Assembly: GCA_003565155.1 (NCBI GenBank)
Contig: PXDB01000015.1
Location: forward strand, 1 to 54,191
Reading direction: 5' to 3'
Length of the DNA: 54,191 nt
Source: Nitriliruptoraceae bacterium
Lineage (GTDB): Bacteria; Actinomycetota; Nitriliruptoria; Nitriliruptorales; Nitriliruptoraceae
The notes beneath the pieces were generated by a model that ran no database searches, had not been told where the DNA came from, and saw nothing but the letters and a program-made list of their open reading frames with translations. Positions 1 to 8,645 of this stretch are shown here, piece after piece (the first letter of the stretch is position 1; the number at the start of each line of letters is the position of its first letter). The translations under genes were made by a program, and so were the position numbers.

Positions 1-323
1 GGGACCGCCCGGGACGAAGGTCAGCTGTGCACGGCCGGACACGGGAAGACGACCTCGAAGGTGGGTGAACAGGCTGAGCCTAGGCGTTCGGGCCCGTCGC
101 ACTCCCCGGCCGGGTCACCGAGGCAGCCCTGCGCCGACGTGCCGCAGGTCGTGGACACCGACGGGCCACGACGTGCATCCTTGGCCGAGGTGGTATCGAA
201 CTCCCCACGCGGCCGACAGGTGGCTCTACGGGAGTACCCCAGGGCCCCACCATCCTGACCAGCCGCCTCTACCGAACCCCACGCCGCTCCCGCACCATCA
301 GCTCCCACCCCCCGGAGGCGACC
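1..323. other. Non-coding or unassigned leading segment
   Basis: No gene can be supported here. Open frames exist on both strands, but they have arginine/proline/glycine-rich shadow compositions and none has a convincing ribosome binding site. The last bases hold the Shine-Dalgarno GGAGG (about 315-319) of the next gene. A T-arm-like string on the minus strand near 196-212 does not fold into a tRNA. Confidence 0.5.
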
Positions 324-590
324 GTGACCGACACCACCCACGCGACCGACACCGCGGTGGCCGAACCGACCTCGACCACCGAACGCGCCATCACCTGGCT
401 CCGCGAGGAGTTCCCGGGATGGACGATCGACGTCGACGAGACGGCGACCTGGGAGGGGGACCTGCGCTCCCTGTGGATCGCCCGTCGAGACGGTCATCAC
501 CCGCAGGCGGAGCTCTCCGCCGCGAAGCTGCACAGCCGACTGAGCGACTACCTCCAGCGTGAGGAGCGTCGTCGGGCCTTCTCGAACTGA
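324..590 (+). CDS. Small hypothetical protein (88 aa)
   Basis: I do not recognise this 88-residue protein. The GTG start follows a strong GGAGG with 5 bases between. The first 20 residues are Thr/Ala/Asp-rich and probably disordered. The rest looks like a small alpha/beta domain: a helix (TERAITWLREEF), a strand with Trp (GWTIDVDET), another (LRSLWIARRDG) and a charged C-terminal helix ending in LQREERRR. Wobble positions are strongly G/C, as in its neighbours, which supports real coding. It is a single-gene unit followed directly by a strong hairpin. A short regulatory or DNA-binding role is possible but nothing shows it. Confidence 0.7.
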   Translation: MTDTTHATDTAVAEPTSTTERAITWLREEFPGWTIDVDETATWEGDLRSLWIARRDGHHPQAELSAAKLHSRLSDYLQREERRRAFSN

Positions 591-633
591 TGCCGATCCC
601 GTCGGGTCCCCGGACCCGATGACGTACGCTCAC

Positions 634-660
634 CGGCCCGGCTGCTCCGCAGCCGGGCCG
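634..660 (+). terminator. Perfect 12-bp hairpin, probable terminator
   Basis: CGGCCCGGCTGC and its exact reverse complement are separated by a 3-base TCC loop, 44 bases after the stop of the small hypothetical gene. No T-tract follows, which is common for terminators in very GC-rich actinobacteria. A smaller 7-bp hairpin (CGGGTCC/GGACCCG) lies at 603-618, so the two may act in tandem. It separates the small gene from the MarP-like protease gene. Confidence 0.6.
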
Positions 661-685
661 ATCATCTGCACAGGGCCGTGATGCG

Positions 686-1864
686 GTGACCCTCCTCGAT
701 CTCACCCTCGCACTGCTCCTCCTCGCCGCGATCCTCTCCGGGTGGCGCGCCGGGCTGCTGCGTCGGGCGGGCGTGTGGCTGGGCGTACTGCTCGGTCTGG
801 CGGTGTCGGTGTGGACGGTGACCGCGACGCTGCGGTGGCTGGAGGCGGAGCACGCCGACGTGCGCTTCCTCGCCGCTGTGGTGGTCTTCCTCGCGACGAC
901 GGCGGTGACCACGTCCCTGCTCGCCCTCGTCGGTGGCGCGCTCGGGGCGCGCGTGGCCGACACGCGGATGCGGGTGGTGGACCAGGGCGCAGGTGCCGCT
1001 GCGGCGGCCGTCCTGGTCCTCGCCGCGACGTGGCTCGCGCTGCCCCTGGCCTCAGCCGCACCCGGCACCCTCGGCGAGCAGGCGGTGGCCTCACGCACCG
1101 CCCGCCTGCTGGCGGACCACGCTCCACCGGCCCCGGGGCTCGGCGAACGGGTCCGCGCGCTGGTCGCCGAGACGCGCTTCCCCGAGGTGATCGCCGAGCT
1201 GGCACCGGTGCGTTCCGCCGGCCCGCCACCCGCCGACCTCGCGGTGCCACCCGAGGTACTCGATCAGGCGCGGGCGTCGACGGTGCGGGTGTCGGCCCAC
1301 GGATGTGGGGTGCGCCAGGACGGGTCCGGCGTCACCATCGCGGGCGACACGGTGCTCACCAACGCGCACGTGGTCGCCGGGTCGGACCATGTCGATGTGC
1401 GACGGCCCGACGGTCAGGTGCGCAGCGCCCGGGTCGTGGCCTTCGACCCGCGGCGCGACCTCGCACGACTTGAGGTCGAGGACCTCGGCCAGGCGCCGCT
1501 GTCGCTGGGGACGATCGGCGCCGGCGACGAGGCCGCGGTCATCGGCTACCCGGGGGGCCAGCGGGAGGCACGCATCGCCCCGGTGCGGATCCAACAGCGA
1601 CGCACGGCCCTGGGACGCGACATCCACGGCGTCGAGGAGACCGAGCGCGACGTGCTGTTCCTCTCGGCAGCGCTGCGCCAGGGGGACTCCGGCGCGCCGA
1701 TCATCGACGCCGCCGGCGAGGTCGTCGGCCTGGTCTTCGCCATCAGCCCCGACCGCCCCACCACCGCCTACGCGCTCGATCGTCGGGAGATCGACGCGGT
1801 CCTCGCGGCGCCACGCGTCGTCGGAGCGACGGGCCGGTGCCTGGGTGTCACACCTGCCTCGTAG
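686..1864 (+). CDS. marP: MarP-like membrane-anchored serine protease (CvpA + trypsin domains)
   Basis: The N-terminal ~125 residues form four hydrophobic segments of CvpA type, followed by a linker and a chymotrypsin-fold protease domain (about 195-385). The catalytic triad is visible: His228 in TNAHVV, Asp258 in RRDLARL and Ser335 in QGDSGAP. Length (392 aa) and domain order match MarP of Mycobacterium tuberculosis (Rv3671c), a periplasmic protease needed for acid and oxidative stress resistance. The triad is therefore expected outside the membrane. Two Cys in the first protease strand region (Ala-His-Gly-Cys-Gly) leave room for the redox control known in MarP, but only one Cys is clear here. 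The start is GTG; an alternative would be a later in-frame GTG. It appears monocistronic. Confidence 0.85.
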   Translation: MTLLDLTLALLLLAAILSGWRAGLLRRAGVWLGVLLGLAVSVWTVTATLRWLEAEHADVRFLAAVVVFLATTAVTTSLLALVGGALGARVADTRMRVVDQGAGAAAAAVLVLAATWLALPLASAAPGTLGEQAVASRTARLLADHAPPAPGLGERVRALVAETRFPEVIAELAPVRSAGPPPADLAVPPEVLDQARASTVRVSAHGCGVRQDGSGVTIAGDTVLTNAHVVAGSDHVDVRRPDGQVRSARVVAFDPRRDLARLEVEDLGQAPLSLGTIGAGDEAAVIGYPGGQREARIAPVRIQQRRTALGRDIHGVEETERDVLFLSAALRQGDSGAPIIDAAGEVVGLVFAISPDRPTTAYALDRREIDAVLAAPRVVGATGRCLGVTPAS

Positions 1865-2084
1865 CGTCATCGTCAACCGGCGCGCTCCCGCGCGGCCGGG
1901 GCGAAGAGGACGCACCATGGACGTACTACTCCTGCTGCTGCCGGCGGGCCAGACGGTGACGCCGGTGGCCACCGGTTCCCTCACGCTCGACCTTCCGGCG
2001 CTGGCGGTGGCGTGGGGGGTGGCCACCTGGTGCTGCGCACGATTGCTCAGCCCGCGCGGCAGGACCAGCGACCACCGGGCCGGT

Positions 2085-2927
2085 TCAGCCGATGGTGCGG
2101 CGCAGGAAGCCGTGGATGCCGGCACCGCCCAGCAGCAGCGTGGACGTCACCAGTGCAGCGAGCACGACGGCGACCGACATGGTCTCCACGGTCGGCGTGA
2201 TCGCCGCCCGGAGGCCCTCGCTGACGTACACCAGGGGGTTGAGCAGCACCAGCCACTGCAGCCAGGGCACCGCGTCCAGCGCCGTCCAGGGGTAGTAGAC
2301 GGCACCGAGGAAGGTCAGGGGCAGGACGACCACGGAGAACATCAGCCCGATCTGCCGTGGGGTGACGTAGGTGCCCAGCGCGAGCCCGAGGCTGCCGGAG
2401 AGCAGCGCGGACGTCAGGACCACCACCAGTAGCAGCGGCAGGCTGGTCACCTCCAGTTCCACCGGGGTGGAGGGGATGGCGGCGACCATCGGCAAGACCA
2501 GCAGGCCGGCGAACACGCTCTGGATCGCCCCGTAGAGGATCTTCTCGACCGCGACGGTGGCGACGGGGACCGGCGCCATGATGCGGTCCTCGATCTCCTT
2601 CGTGCCCCCGAACTCCGTCGAGAGCGGCAGCGCCACGGCGATGATGCCCTGGAAGATGACCGCCACCGCGACGAGCCCGGGGACCAGGATGGTGGCGAAC
2701 TCCTCACCCCCACCACCACCGACGCCCTGGCCGATGCGTGGGAACAGGAACGCGAAGACGAACACGAACAGCAGCGGCTGCATGACGGTGCGGGTGAGGA
2801 AGGCGAAGGCCTCCCGGCGTGTGACCCTGAGATCGCGCAGGAGCAGACCGCCGATGGCCTGGGCCTGGGCCTGCAGCGCGGTGGGCTCCGCGGCCGGTTC
2901 CGCGGTGCGTGGTCGGGTGTCACTCAC
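2085..2927 (-). CDS. ABC-2 type exporter permease (DrrB-like)
   Basis: This 280-residue protein has a hydrophilic N-terminus (about 45 residues) and six hydrophobic segments, the layout of ABC-2 permeases such as daunorubicin exporter DrrB. A glycine-rich loop (GQGVGGGGGEE, near residue 80) sits between the first two membrane segments. Its GTG start overlaps the 3' end of the ATPase gene by 8 bases, so the two are translationally coupled and should form one exporter. The substrate cannot be read from sequence; related systems export drugs, lipids or polysaccharides. A site upstream of the operon resembles the TetR-region element at 20421-20438. Confidence 0.85.
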   Translation of the reverse strand: MSDTRPRTAEPAAEPTALQAQAQAIGGLLLRDLRVTRREAFAFLTRTVMQPLLFVFVFAFLFPRIGQGVGGGGGEEFATILVPGLVAVAVIFQGIIAVALPLSTEFGGTKEIEDRIMAPVPVATVAVEKILYGAIQSVFAGLLVLPMVAAIPSTPVELEVTSLPLLLVVVLTSALLSGSLGLALGTYVTPRQIGLMFSVVVLPLTFLGAVYYPWTALDAVPWLQWLVLLNPLVYVSEGLRAAITPTVETMSVAVVLAALVTSTLLLGGAGIHGFLRRTIG

Positions 2928-3906
2928 GCAGGTCCCTCCCGGTGAGGTTGATGAAGACCGCTTCCAGGGTGGAGCCTGCAGCCGACGCGTCGCGTACCCC
3001 GTCAGGACCCGCCGCCTCGACCGCCCGGGCGAGCAGGCCCTCTGAATCGTCGGCCATCACCCGGACGCCGCGCGCGGTCGCCTCCACGGAGCGCACCCCG
3101 GTGATGCCCGCCAGGGCGGCGTGCACGGGCGCCGACAGCGCCCGTTCGAGCTCGAGCTCGATGAACGCGCCGGCGCCGTGGCGGGCCTTCAACGACGCCG
3201 GGGGGTCGCAGACCAGGACCTTCCCGTGATCGACGATGGCGACACGATCGCACAGCTGGTCGGCCTCCTCCATGTAGTGGGTGGTCAGCACCACGGTGAG
3301 CCCGTCGCTGCGCAGCTGTTCGACCAGTTCCCACAACGCCAGGCGGCTCTGCGGGTCCAGTCCGGCCGTCGGCTCGTCGAGGAACAGCAGCCGGGGCCGG
3401 TGCGCGATGGCACGGGCCACCTGCAGCCGCTGCGCCATCCCCCCCGAGATCTGGTCGGGGAAGGCGGCGGCACGCTCAGAGAGGCGGAAACGTTCGAGCA
3501 GATCCTCCGCCCGCACGCGCGCGGTCCGGGCACGCACCCCGAAGAACCGGCAGTGGTAGTACAGGTTCTCGTACAGCGTCAACGACCGGTCGAGGGTGTT
3601 GGTCTGCGTGACCACCCCGAGACGGCGCTTGACGCGGGCCGGCTCGCGCGAGACGTCGAGGCCGAGCACCTCGGCGGTGCCGCTCGTGGGACGGATCCGG
3701 GTGGTGCACACCCCGACGGTGGTCGACTTGCCCGCACCGTTGGGGCCCAGCAGACCGAACATCTCCCCCGGTGCCACCTCGAGGTCGATGCCGTCGATGG
3801 CCTGCACGCGGGGCGGTCCCGGATAGGTCTTCGTCAGGCCGGTCAGCCGCACGGCGGCGGTCGCGGCCGCCGACCCCACACCCACCTCGGGCTCCACCAT
3901 CGTCAT
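2920..3906 (-). CDS. ABC exporter ATP-binding protein (DrrA-like)
   Basis: A 328-residue nucleotide-binding subunit with Walker A GPNGAGKS (54-61), a modified signature ISGGM (153-157, where LSGGQ is usual) and Walker B LLFLDEPT (173-180), followed by the H-loop LTTHY. The C-terminal ~80 residues are the extension typical of DrrA-type ATPases. The start chosen is ATG at 3904-3906, preceded by AAGGA 6-7 bases upstream; the open frame continues far upstream but with shadow-like composition. It is the first gene of a two-gene exporter operon with the permease that follows. Confidence 0.88.
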   Translation of the reverse strand: MTMVEPEVGVGSAAATAAVRLTGLTKTYPGPPRVQAIDGIDLEVAPGEMFGLLGPNGAGKSTTVGVCTTRIRPTSGTAEVLGLDVSREPARVKRRLGVVTQTNTLDRSLTLYENLYYHCRFFGVRARTARVRAEDLLERFRLSERAAAFPDQISGGMAQRLQVARAIAHRPRLLFLDEPTAGLDPQSRLALWELVEQLRSDGLTVVLTTHYMEEADQLCDRVAIVDHGKVLVCDPPASLKARHGAGAFIELELERALSAPVHAALAGITGVRSVEATARGVRVMADDSEGLLARAVEAAGPDGVRDASAAGSTLEAVFINLTGRDLRE

Positions 3907-3930
3907 CCCGCGTCCTTCGCTGCTGCGTCG

Positions 3931-3948
3931 CTTCCCGAACACCGCTCG
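3931..3948. promoter_or_regulatory. 18-nt element shared with the TetR operator region
   Basis: CTTCCCGAACACCGCTCG lies 24-42 bases upstream of the exporter ATPase start. It matches CTTCGCGAACACCGCTTG at 20421-20438, beside the TetR gene, at 16 of 18 positions. Here it is also part of an imperfect palindrome (CGAAC-N8-GTTCG, 3936-3953). This suggests a shared regulator; the role is inferred. Confidence 0.4.
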
Positions 3949-4031
3949 GTTCGTCGCCGTGGGCCGGGCGGACCGCGAGGGCGGCGGTGACCGGCCCTCA
4001 GGGCGGACCACGGCCGCCCGCCACGCACCGG

Positions 4032-4706
4032 TCAGAGCAGTCGGGCGATCATGAAGGTGTGGACGACGACCGCCATGATCACGAGCAGGTGGAACACCTC
4101 GTGGTAGCCGAAGACGGTGGGCCAGGGATCGGGACGGCGCAACCCCACCACCGTGGCGCCCACCGTGTACAGCACACCACCGGCGAGCAGCAGGCCCACG
4201 GTCACGGGTCCGGCACCGAACCACAGCCACGGCAGCAGCGCGACCGGGATCCATCCCAGGGTCAGGTAGACCGCGCTGTTGAAGCCCTTCGGGGGCGCGA
4301 AGGGCAACCACTCGACGATGATGCCGATGGCGCAGCCCACCCCCATCCCGACCAACAGGGTCCAGCGCGCCCATCCCTCGAGCCCGAGGAGCGCGATGGC
4401 CACCCCGGTGCCGCCGATGGCCAGGTAGATGCCGCTGTGATCGAGCCGGAACAGTCGCTCGTAGGTGTGGGCGTCCCACCGCTGCAGGTGCAGCAGCGCA
4501 CTGCACGTGAACATCGCGGCGATGCCCAGGGAGAAGGCGGCGACGGCCAGCCGGCCACCCGGGGGCGCGATGGCCGTCCACGTGATCGCGATCGGCACGG
4601 AGAACAGGGCAGCGACCAGGTGCGACCGACCGCGCAGACGGGGACGCGGTGTCGTCAGGGCACGCTCGGTGTTCACCGAACGTTCGAGGATCGGTCGCTC
4701 GCTCAC
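4032..4706 (-). CDS. Hemolysin III / PAQR-type membrane protein
   Basis: A 224-residue protein with seven hydrophobic segments after a ~30-residue polar N-terminus. It carries the family's conserved features: a Ser-Ala-Leu-Leu-His motif (CSALLHL) after segment 2, a LDHSGIYL motif, and GYHEVFHLLV with paired histidines near the C-terminus. These residues form the metal-binding site of the PAQR/hemolysin III superfamily. Cellular role in bacteria is uncertain (membrane homeostasis; haemolysis only for a few members). The start is GTG at 4704-4706, chosen because the frame upstream looks non-coding and a -10 hexamer sits 6 bases before it. It diverges from the DASS transporter operon. Confidence 0.88.
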   Translation of the reverse strand: MSERPILERSVNTERALTTPRPRLRGRSHLVAALFSVPIAITWTAIAPPGGRLAVAAFSLGIAAMFTCSALLHLQRWDAHTYERLFRLDHSGIYLAIGGTGVAIALLGLEGWARWTLLVGMGVGCAIGIIVEWLPFAPPKGFNSAVYLTLGWIPVALLPWLWFGAGPVTVGLLLAGGVLYTVGATVVGLRRPDPWPTVFGYHEVFHLLVIMAVVVHTFMIARLL

Positions 4707-4712
4707 GCGCGC

Positions 4713-4718
4713 ACGGTA
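4713..4718 (-). promoter_or_regulatory. Predicted -10 (TACCGT) of a leaderless promoter for the hemolysin III gene
   Basis: On the minus strand TACCGT is followed by 6 bases (GCGCGC) and then the GTG start. Transcription would begin at or within a base or two of the start codon. No Shine-Dalgarno is present, which agrees with a leaderless mRNA. No clear -35 is visible. Confidence 0.45.
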
Positions 4719-4842
4719 GCGCGCCCGGTCCGTGCACCGTCGCACGGCGCGGTGCGGACCGCTCCTAGACTGCCGCCCGACCTCCTCGACACGCCGACCC
4801 TCCGCCGGCGGCGAGCCTCGGCCCAGAGAGCGGATCCCCGTC

Positions 4843-6249
4843 GTGACCACCAACGCCCCCACCCGCCTCCCCGAACTGTCCCGCGTCCAAGGCATCGGCC
4901 TGCTGGTCGGACTGGCGGTCTTCGTCGCAACCCTGGTGATCGACGTGCCGGGCATCGAACCCGCCGCCCAGCGGATGCTCGCGGTCTTCCTGCTCGCGAT
5001 CGTGCTCTGGGTGACCGAGGCCATCCCGCTGGTGGCGACCGCGCTGCTGGTGATCCTGCTGCAGGTCCTGCTGCTCACCGACCAGGCACTGGTGCCCCTC
5101 GAGGAGAGCGTCACCACCCCTGCGGAGACCTTCTCCGCGCTGGCGGATCCGGTGATCATCCTCTTCCTCGGCGGGTTCCTGATCGCCGACGGTGCCGCCA
5201 AGTACGACCTCGACAAGAACCTGGCAGCCCTCCTGCTGCGGCCCTTCGTCGCCGGTGGTGCACGGCGGACGGTGCTCGGGCTGATGTTGATCACCGCGCT
5301 GCTGTCGATGTTCGTGTCCAACACCGCCACCACGGCGACCATGTTCGCGGTACTGCTGCCGGTCCTGATGGCGCTGCCGGCCGGTAAGGCCCGGACCGGG
5401 CTCGCGCTGTCGATCCCGATCGCGGCCAACGTCGGCGGCATCGGGACCCCGGTCGGCACCCCGCCCAACGCCATCGCGCTGGGGCAGCTGTCCTCCCAGG
5501 GGATCACCATCTCCTTCCTGGACTGGATGCTGCTCGCGATGCCCCTGATGATCGTGGTGCTGCTGGGCTCGTGGTGGATGCTGACCCGCCGGTTCATCGC
5601 CGCGGACACCCCCTTCGAGATCGACCTGGACGTGCGGTTCAACCGCTCCCCCACCGCCCTGGTCTTCAGCGCCGTCGCCGGCGCGACCGTGCTGCTGTGG
5701 CTGACCGAGCCCCTCCACGGGCTCGCCTCCTCGACGGTGGGCTTCATCCCCGTGGTGCTGCTGCTGGCCACGGGCGTCATGGGGCCGAAGGACCTCCAGG
5801 GGTTGCAGTGGCACGTGCTCTACCTCGTGGCGGGCGGCATCGCGCTGGGCGCCGGCATCGGTGCCTCAGGGATGGACGTCTGGCTGCTGGAACTGGTCGC
5901 GTGGGACGTGCTCCCCGGCACCGTGCTGATCGCGCTGCTGGTGTTCGCGGGGCTGGCGATGTCGACGGTCATCTCCTCCTCGGCGGCAGCCAACCTGCTG
6001 ATCCCCCTGGCGCTCAGCCTGGCCGTCGGGCTCGGCCTCAACGCCGCCCTGATCGCCGTGGTGGTCGCGCTCGGCTGCGCGCTGGCGATGGCGCTGCCGA
6101 TCAGCACCCCGCCCAACGCCATCGCGTACGCCACCGGCGAGATCCCGCAGCCCGCGATGATGTCCACGGGGTTGGTCATCGGGGCGGTCGGCTTCGGCCT
6201 GCTGGCCTTCGTCATGCCGACCTGGTGGTCCTGGTTGGGCCTGCTGTGA
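4843..6249 (+). CDS. DASS/SLC13-family anion:Na+ symporter
   Basis: A 468-residue polytopic protein with the inverted-repeat signature of divalent anion:sodium symporters: the first substrate/Na+ motif SNTATT (159-164) with GTPPNAIALG, and the second SSSAAAN (about 377-383) with STPPNAIAYATG. The second motif has Ser-Ser-Ser in place of the usual Ser-Asn-Thr, which may change substrate choice among dicarboxylates, citrate, phosphate or sulfate. The GTG start (4843) was preferred over an upstream ATG because the added N-terminus is shadow-like. A TAGACT hexamer at 4766-4771 is a candidate -10. Its stop codon overlaps the kinase start (GTGA), making it the first gene of a four-gene operon. Confidence 0.87.
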   Translation: MTTNAPTRLPELSRVQGIGLLVGLAVFVATLVIDVPGIEPAAQRMLAVFLLAIVLWVTEAIPLVATALLVILLQVLLLTDQALVPLEESVTTPAETFSALADPVIILFLGGFLIADGAAKYDLDKNLAALLLRPFVAGGARRTVLGLMLITALLSMFVSNTATTATMFAVLLPVLMALPAGKARTGLALSIPIAANVGGIGTPVGTPPNAIALGQLSSQGITISFLDWMLLAMPLMIVVLLGSWWMLTRRFIAADTPFEIDLDVRFNRSPTALVFSAVAGATVLLWLTEPLHGLASSTVGFIPVVLLLATGVMGPKDLQGLQWHVLYLVAGGIALGAGIGASGMDVWLLELVAWDVLPGTVLIALLVFAGLAMSTVISSSAAANLLIPLALSLAVGLGLNAALIAVVVALGCALAMALPISTPPNAIAYATGEIPQPAMMSTGLVIGAVGFGLLAFVMPTWWSWLGLL

Positions 6250-8141
6250 ACGTGCCGCTCCCCGCGACCGCGGTCCTGGTGGCCGGTCCTGCTGGGCCGG
6301 TGCGTGACGCGCTGGTGGCGGAACTGAGCGGGGCCGTCGCCGGGCTCGCGGCGATCCACACCGGCCATGATCCGTTGGCCATCGCGCGCGACCTGCCGGA
6401 GGAGGTGACCCTCGCGCTGGTGGCCGTCATCGACGACGGGACCGCCGTCGACGAGCGCATCGCGACCCTGTGCGAGGACGCGCGCGCCAGCGACGCCTGC
6501 ACGCTGCTGGTCACCGAGCGGGACCACCACGACGACCTGGCACGGGCGCTGGACGAGGACCATCTCGCGGCGGTGATCGGGGTGCCGTGGACCTCCGGCT
6601 GGCTGGGCGAGCACGCCCGCTCCCAGATCGCACGGTGGCTGCGTGGGCGCGACGACGCCGACCCCCGCCTCCCCCTGCTCGAGACCGACGAGGGCCGGCC
6701 GGTCGAGCTGCCCTCCAGCACCCTGCTGCAGGACCTCGAACTGGACGAGCGGGCGCTGACCGACCGCCTCGTGGACGCCCTCGACCGGGCGCTCGGCGCC
6801 CGACCGCGGCTGTCGCTCCCCGAGGGGACCCGCCTCACCCATCAGGGCGTGGGGGTGGACGGCGTGATCGTCGTGCTCCGGGGCTCGGTGGCCCTCGACC
6901 GCGACAGCGAGGTGGGAGAGCTCCGGCTCCACCACGCCTCCACCGGTCCGGTGGTCGGCCTGCTCTCGCTGACCCAGCAACGGCGCGCCTTCTTCACCGC
7001 GCGGGCGACCACCGACGTCGAGGTGGTCCACATCAGCCTGGAGCAGCTCGAGCACGCGCTCGCGGTGGAGCCGGAGGTGGGCTCGGTCATGGCCGCCGCG
7101 ACGGCCCGTGCGCTCGCGACACGTTTGCGCCGTTCCGAGCAGCTGCAGGTCGAGAAGGTCAAGCTCAACGCGGAGCTCGAGGAGGAGCGTCGCCAGCTCG
7201 CCGACGCCCTCGAGGAGCTCGAGGGCACCCGGCTGGAACTGGTCGAGTCGGCCCGGATGGCGACCCTCGGCGAGCTGTCCGCCGGCATCGCCCACGAGCT
7301 GAACAACCCGGCCTCGGCGGTGGCACGCGCCGCGAGCTTCATCGCCGACGACCTCGGCCGACTGCTGGACCGGCACCCGCAGGGCGCCGCGCTCCGGGAG
7401 GCGCTGGAGATGGTCCGGGACCGACCGCCGCTGGGCACCGCCGAACAGCGCCGCCTGCGTCGCGAGCTCGCCGAGGCACTCGGCGACGCTGCCACCGCCC
7501 GCCGGCTGGTCGCCGCCGGGGTCCACGACCCGGAACGGGCCGCGGACCTCGCGTCCGGGTGCAGCCCGCAGGAGATGGAGGAGCTGGTCATCGCCGCGGA
7601 GCTCGGTGGTGCCGTCCGCAACCTCACCCTCGGCACCGGTCGGGTGACTGATCTGGTGGAGAGCCTGCGCAGCTACGCCCGGCCGGCGGAGGCCACGGTC
7701 GAGGACGTCGACGTGCGGCGCACGATCGACGACGCGCTCCACCTCGTCACCCACCGGCTCGGCGGCGTCGAGTTGACCCGCGAGGACGCCGAACAGCTCC
7801 CGGCGGTGGAAGGCTTCCCCGGCCCGCTGGGGCAGGTCTGGACCAACCTGGTCCTCAACGCCGTCGATGCCATGGACGGCGACGGGCAGCTGACGGTCCG
7901 CACCTCGGCACGTGACGACGCCGTGCTGGTCGAGGTGGAGGACGACGGGCCGGGTATCCCCCCCGAGGTGCTGCCACGGCTGTTCGAGCCGCGCTTCACC
8001 ACCAAGCACGGGCGGGTCCGCTACGGCCTCGGACTGGGGCTGGCGATCAGCCAACGCATCATCCACAGTCACGGCGGGGAGATCACCGTGACATCCGAGC
8101 CGGGCCGTACGGTCGCCACCGTACGGCTCCCGGCAGCCTGA
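6246..8141 (+). CDS. Sensor histidine kinase with pseudo-receiver and cyclic-nucleotide-binding domain
   Basis: A 631-residue soluble kinase with no membrane segment. Domains in order: a receiver-like alpha/beta domain (about 8-130) that lacks the conserved lysine (VIGVPW where receivers have TKPW); a cNMP/CRP-type beta-roll (about 180-290); a coiled coil (about 295-340) rich in Glu/Leu; an H-box with His350 in GIAHELNNP; an extra ~75-residue helical insert before the ATPase domain; then HATPase_c with N-box (N near 537), DDGPGIP and GLGLGLAIS. The GTG start overlaps the transporter stop by 4 bases. It likely phosphorylates the response regulator encoded 18 bases downstream. The ligand of the beta-roll is unknown; it lacks a membrane sensor, so it may sense a cytoplasmic nucleotide or the transporter itself. 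Confidence 0.88.
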   Translation: MNVPLPATAVLVAGPAGPVRDALVAELSGAVAGLAAIHTGHDPLAIARDLPEEVTLALVAVIDDGTAVDERIATLCEDARASDACTLLVTERDHHDDLARALDEDHLAAVIGVPWTSGWLGEHARSQIARWLRGRDDADPRLPLLETDEGRPVELPSSTLLQDLELDERALTDRLVDALDRALGARPRLSLPEGTRLTHQGVGVDGVIVVLRGSVALDRDSEVGELRLHHASTGPVVGLLSLTQQRRAFFTARATTDVEVVHISLEQLEHALAVEPEVGSVMAAATARALATRLRRSEQLQVEKVKLNAELEEERRQLADALEELEGTRLELVESARMATLGELSAGIAHELNNPASAVARAASFIADDLGRLLDRHPQGAALREALEMVRDRPPLGTAEQRRLRRELAEALGDAATARRLVAAGVHDPERAADLASGCSPQEMEELVIAAELGGAVRNLTLGTGRVTDLVESLRSYARPAEATVEDVDVRRTIDDALHLVTHRLGGVELTREDAEQLPAVEGFPGPLGQVWTNLVLNAVDAMDGDGQLTVRTSARDDAVLVEVEDDGPGIPPEVLPRLFEPRFTTKHGRVRYGLGLGLAISQRIIHSHGGEITVTSEPGRTVATVRLPAA

Positions 8142-8159
8142 CCGACCGGGAGGCCCCCT

Positions 8160-8645
8160 GTGCAGCTCGCCGTACTGGTACTCGAGGACGAACCGGAGGT
8201 CCGTGACGCCATCGTCCGTGACCTCGACCCGCTGGCCGGCACCCTGCGCATCGAGCCCGCGGAGGACGTGCGCGACGCCGAGGAGGTCCTGGCCGAGATC
8301 GCGCGGGAGGGGGATGCGCTGGCGCTGGTCCTCGCCGATCACCGCCTGCCGGGGACGACCGGGGTGGACTTCCTGGTCCAGCTGTGCGCGGACGAGGTCC
8401 ACGGTCGCAGCCGGAAGGTGCTCGTGACGGGGCAGGCGGACCAGCAGGACACGATCCGCGCGGTCAACGAGGCCGGTCTCGACCACTACGTGACCAAGCC
8501 ATGGGACCCCGAGCGGCTGCGGAGCCTCGTCCGGCAGCAGCTGAGCGTGTACGTGCTCCAGCAGGATGTGGACCCGCTGCCCCACCTGCAGGCCCTGGAC
8601 GCCGCAGCGGTCATGCCAGCGCTGCGCGACCGCGGGGACCGGTGA
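8160..8645 (+). CDS. Single-domain response regulator (receiver, KPW type)
   Basis: This 161-residue protein is a receiver domain with acidic residues at 9-11, phospho-acceptor Asp60 (LADHRLP), Thr90 and Lys113 in the VTKPW motif. After the receiver there are only ~35 residues (RQQLSVYVLQQ and a helical tail), so there is no DNA-binding or enzymatic output. The GTG start has GGGAGG 7 bases upstream. Its stop overlaps the next gene by 4 bases. It presumably relays phosphate from the upstream kinase to a protein-protein output, possibly the transporter or the DJ-1-like protein; this is inference. Confidence 0.87.
   Translation: MQLAVLVLEDEPEVRDAIVRDLDPLAGTLRIEPAEDVRDAEEVLAEIAREGDALALVLADHRLPGTTGVDFLVQLCADEVHGRSRKVLVTGQADQQDTIRAVNEAGLDHYVTKPWDPERLRSLVRQQLSVYVLQQDVDPLPHLQALDAAAVMPALRDRGDR

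Noticed and set aside
196..212. T-arm-like string (minus-strand GAGTTCGATACCACC) suggesting a tRNA or tmRNA end
   Set aside because: The T-stem does not pair and no acceptor, D-arm or anticodon arm is found around it.
21..533. 170-residue minus-strand open frame over the first small gene
   Set aside because: Composition is Gly/Arg-rich, with no ribosome site and no domain; it is antisense to a better-supported gene.
1917..2084. ATG at 1917 with a Leu-rich, membrane-like start (MDVLLLLLP) downstream of the MarP-like gene
   Set aside because: The frame runs straight into the convergent permease gene and there becomes a low-quality shadow; no stop before the overlap. It might be a gene remnant, but nothing else supports it.
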